From: Atribacterota bacterium
Lineage (GTDB): Bacteria; Atribacterota; Phoenicimicrobiia; Phoenicimicrobiales; Phoenicimicrobiaceae
Length of the DNA stretch: 8,070 nucleotides
Assembly (NCBI GenBank): GCA_030599445.1
Contig: JAUVOA010000058.1
Coordinates: 1-8,070, forward strand
Reading direction: 5' to 3'
The first letter of the stretch is position 1. Each line of letters starts with the position of its first letter. This document shows, one piece after another, positions 5,551-8,070 of the stretch. Below the pieces are notes generated by a model. That model did no database searches and was not told the DNA's origin. It saw only the letters and a list, made by a program, of their open reading frames with translations. A program made the position numbers and the translations under genes.

Positions 5551-8070
5551 TTATTTATTTTTTCTTTCTAATAATCCGATGATACCCGATAGGATGATAG
5601 CTGTGGAGAGGAAACAGGCGCCGACACCGATGAACATGGCTCCGCCGAGGCTGCCAAATCCGCGCCAGATAGAAAATACTAAAGAACCAAAAGCCAACAT
5701 GGTGGTAATGCTGGTAAGAAAGATGGCTTTTCCGGTACTGGCAAATATTTGATTTACTTTTTTACTGCCTTCAATGCGCCAACGATGTACGATATGTACA
5801 CCATAATCTATTCCGATACCGATAATCAGAGGCAGACCCATGACATTAACCACGGTAAGCTGCATATCGATTAGATGCATGAGCCCAACCATCCAAATCA
5901 CACCGGCTATCAGAGGTATCATGGCGATAATAGCATATTTAAAGCTGCGAAAATCGAGCCATAATAATAAAAATACAACGAAAACAGTAAGGAGCGCCGC
6001 ATTTTTTCCATCATTGCCTATCACTCGGATAAGTTCTTGCATTACCGGAGGCATCCCGGTTGCTTTATTACTGACTCTATCCAAATCGCTGGTAAACCGC
6101 TGCAGGAAGTTTACATCTGTCCATATATTTTCTGCAGGAAATACGGTTAGCAAGAATTGCGTTCGGTCTCGATTGGCGTATCTATCCAGGACAGAAACAG
6201 GAAGGTCATCCAGTGCAATATTTTCTGTAGATGCCATTTTAAGCACAGATTCTTTAAAATAGGGTGCTGCATATTTTTGAAATTCTTTTAATCCCTTTAA
6301 ACCGCTCTGCCGGTTGTTTTCTAGGAAATCGATAAACTGTGCAATAATGCTTAATGACTGGGGGTCATCGGGATTTCCTACAATTTCACTGCATTTTCTG
6401 TCCACTTTGTCCTGTCCTCCCATAAAAGCCATATCCTGAATTTCCATAATATTCATTTCTAATCTATCCAGTTCTGAAATTACTTGGTTCAATTCGGTAT
6501 CCAAAATATCATTTGCTATTACTGCACTTGATATGGATCGATTGATTTCCTGGATATGGGGGATTCGCTTTCGCTGTTCCTCAAGAGAAGGAAAATACAT
6601 CGATATATCATCAATAATTGCCGCCGATTTTATATTTTTTAATGCTTTAGTCATTTCTCTGGATTCTTCAACACTGTCGGCTAAAATTAATGCGTAATCC
6701 ATACTTAAATCGAATTTATCCAGTATCGTATCCTGCAGGGTGATGGAAGTTAATCCTTTTGGTTCCATATTCATGTAATTATGGTCAAAAGAGATTCGGG
6801 AAGCAGAGACCAGTAAAAAGATAGTGATAAATACTACGCAAATGATGGTAACCGTATAATTTCCGGATAACCAGCTGCATCCTTTTCCAAATGCTCTTAA
6901 GGAAATATCCTTGTAAACCGGTTTGCTCTTTATTTTTCCCTCTGCCAGTTTCTTTTCCAGGCGACGTTCCCGCAATACCAAAAGTGAGGGCAGGAAAAGA
7001 AAGGTAACGATTAATATGGCTAGCAAACCGACACTGCTGACGATACCCACCTCTTTCATTCCGCGGGAAGAGCTGATGATTAAGGCAAAGAAAGCACCAC
7101 AGGTTGTCAGGCCTCCGGTTAATATGCCTTTGCCGCTTTTTAAGAAAGTATCTTCTATGGATTTATTAATCGGTTTTCCTATGGAGCGGCTTTCAGTAAA
7201 GATGGAGATGATATGGATGGAAAAATCAATTCCCAATCCAATGAGAATAACCGTAACCATTGAAGTCATAATGTTTAAACTCTTAACCAGAATGGCAGCT
7301 AAACCGATTGCCCAGATAAGTCCGACTGCCAAATTGAGAATGGCAAAAAGGGGAGCAGCCCACATTCGAAAAGAAAGAATGAGTAAAATTAAAATTGCAA
7401 TAAAAGCAATGATACTGGTATAACCCATACTCTGCTGCCCATATACCATCTCATCCCGGCCAAGGGGAATCATCCCGGTTAAACCCGCTTTTACTTCAGG
7501 AAAATCCTTTTTCACCTTATCAACTATTTCTTGAATAGTATCTGTTCCCGAAATCATTTTATCCATATCGGTCATGCTAAAATTAGGGATGGCATTAATA
7601 ATAAGTGCTTGTTTATCATAAGATAAAAGGTAAGGTTCTCCCAGTATTAATTTATCTACTGCTTTTTGAGCTTCTTCCGGAGAATGGATTTTGCCGGAAG
7701 AATAATCTTGCATGACAGAAATTAAATGGGAAATGCTGTCTAATATAATGATGGTATTGTCCTCTTTTTCCCGGGTAGAAATCGATTCTTCCCGACCCAC
7801 ATATTCCTTTTCAAAACTGTTATTTAAATTGGTAAGCAGGGGGGCTAAATTGGGATTTTGGTATAATTCTTTCATGTTTTGCAGGTTATCGGCTTTGACC
7901 AGCATCAGGCCGTGTTCGCGGATAAAATCAATATCCTGTTTGTAGTCAATTCGCTTAATATATGGTCTACCGTCTTTTGGGTCAGTTGCCAGCTTGATTT
8001 GGGGAACAACCACTTCAGCATAGGCTTTAATTGTCTCTTCTTCACCTTCGACTACGATGATAATATTGGT
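5551..8070 (-). CDS. RND/MMPL superfamily exporter, HAE3/HpnN-like (N-terminus beyond window edge)
   Basis: An inner-membrane, proton-driven exporter of the RND superfamily, probably moving lipids or other hydrophobic molecules. The frame is open to the window end: upstream of the GTG at 8013 it continues with TNIIIVVEGEEETIKAYAE, the usual family segment just after the first membrane helix, so the GTG is not the start and about 50-70 residues (including TM1) are missing. Numbering from that GTG codon, TM2-TM6 lie at about 199-347, TM7 at 387-403 and TM8-TM12 at 671-815. The two halves carry the paired intramembrane motifs GLGIDFSIH (259-267) and GIGIDYGVH (732-740) with the acidic residues D263 and D736. 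Two large extracytoplasmic loops flank them; the second (404-669) has a long helical insertion (about 475-595) and LDDLPVSVLDRYANRD (601-616), resembling hopanoid-associated HpnN proteins. No hopanoid, outer-membrane or adaptor gene is next to it. Substrate is unknown. It is a separate transcription unit from cdr, which has its own promoter downstream. Confidence 0.88.
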   Translation of the reverse strand, partial: TNIIIVVEGEEETIKAYAEVVVPQIKLATDPKDGRPYIKRIDYKQDIDFIREHGLMLVKADNLQNMKELYQNPNLAPLLTNLNNSFEKEYVGREESISTREKEDNTIIILDSISHLISVMQDYSSGKIHSPEEAQKAVDKLILGEPYLLSYDKQALIINAIPNFSMTDMDKMISGTDTIQEIVDKVKKDFPEVKAGLTGMIPLGRDEMVYGQQSMGYTSIIAFIAILILLILSFRMWAAPLFAILNLAVGLIWAIGLAAILVKSLNIMTSMVTVILIGLGIDFSIHIISIFTESRSIGKPINKSIEDTFLKSGKGILTGGLTTCGAFFALIISSSRGMKEVGIVSSVGLLAILIVTFLFLPSLLVLRERRLEKKLAEGKIKSKPVYKDISLRAFGKGCSWLSGNYTVTIICVVFITIFLLVSASRISFDHNYMNMEPKGLTSITLQDTILDKFDLSMDYALILADSVEESREMTKALKNIKSAAIIDDISMYFPSLEEQRKRIPHIQEINRSISSAVIANDILDTELNQVISELDRLEMNIMEIQDMAFMGGQDKVDRKCSEIVGNPDDPQSLSIIAQFIDFLENNRQSGLKGLKEFQKYAAPYFKESVLKMASTENIALDDLPVSVLDRYANRDRTQFLLTVFPAENIWTDVNFLQRFTSDLDRVSNKATGMPPVMQELIRVIGNDGKNAALLTVFVVFLLLWLDFRSFKYAIIAMIPLIAGVIWMVGLMHLIDMQLTVVNVMGLPLIIGIGIDYGVHIVHRWRIEGSKKVNQIFASTGKAIFLTSITTMLAFGSLVFSIWRGFGSLGGAMFIGVGACFLSTAIILSGIIGLLERKNK

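Noticed and set aside
5840..7423. Plus-strand open frames (5840-6262 and 6923-7423) opposite the exporter
   Set aside because: Both lie wholly within the continuous RND frame on the other strand and show no recognisable domain.

Overview
The window carries six protein genes and one clear gene remnant from an AT-rich bacterial genome. Every intact gene ends in TAA, most starts are preceded by strong AAGGAG-type ribosome sites, and the gene content (phosphotransbutyrylase, CoA-disulfide/persulfide reductase, peptide-type ABC transporter remnant) suggests a strict or facultative anaerobe with fermentative metabolism. A low-GC clostridial or Atribacterota-like lineage fits, but the sequence has no taxonomic marker and this is inference.

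Layout. Bases 1-1326 (+): the nearly complete ptb-type acyltransferase gene, missing only its first few codons, followed 12 bases later by a YjbQ/UPF0047 gene; the two look like one operon. Bases 1327-1605: intergenic region containing a nested, highly self-complementary block (about 1346-1421), a T-rich run that may end the ptb-yjbQ transcript, and a smaller hairpin. Bases 1606-3030 (+): an amidohydrolase of the dihydroorotase/hydantoinase type with a full set of candidate metal ligands. Bases 3095-3386 (+): the decayed 5' end of a peptide/nickel-type ABC transporter substrate-binding protein, with signal peptide and ribosome site intact but then a frameshift, an in-frame TGA, and loss of the C-terminal four fifths. 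Bases 3375-5487 (-): a compact sulfur-redox operon, a CoA-disulfide reductase fused to a rhodanese domain followed by a small ArsR-family repressor. Its promoter (TTGACA, 17 bp, TAATAT) is overlaid by an imperfect 14-2-14 inverted repeat that is the likely ArsR operator. Bases 5551-8070 (-): a large RND/MMPL-superfamily exporter resembling HAE3 and HpnN proteins, whose N-terminus lies beyond the right edge.

How the genes work together. The amidohydrolase and the broken binding protein probably once formed an uptake-and-hydrolysis operon for a small amide or cyclic amide substrate; only the hydrolase remains intact here. The reductase-rhodanese/ArsR pair looks like a self-contained, autoregulated module for handling persulfides, sulfane sulfur or CoA disulfide. 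The exporter and the ptb-yjbQ pair have no obvious functional link to it. I did not find a convincing wholly new system. The observations most worth checking are the operator over the cdr-arsR promoter, the transporter remnant at the junction with arsR, and the structured intergenic block after yjbQ.
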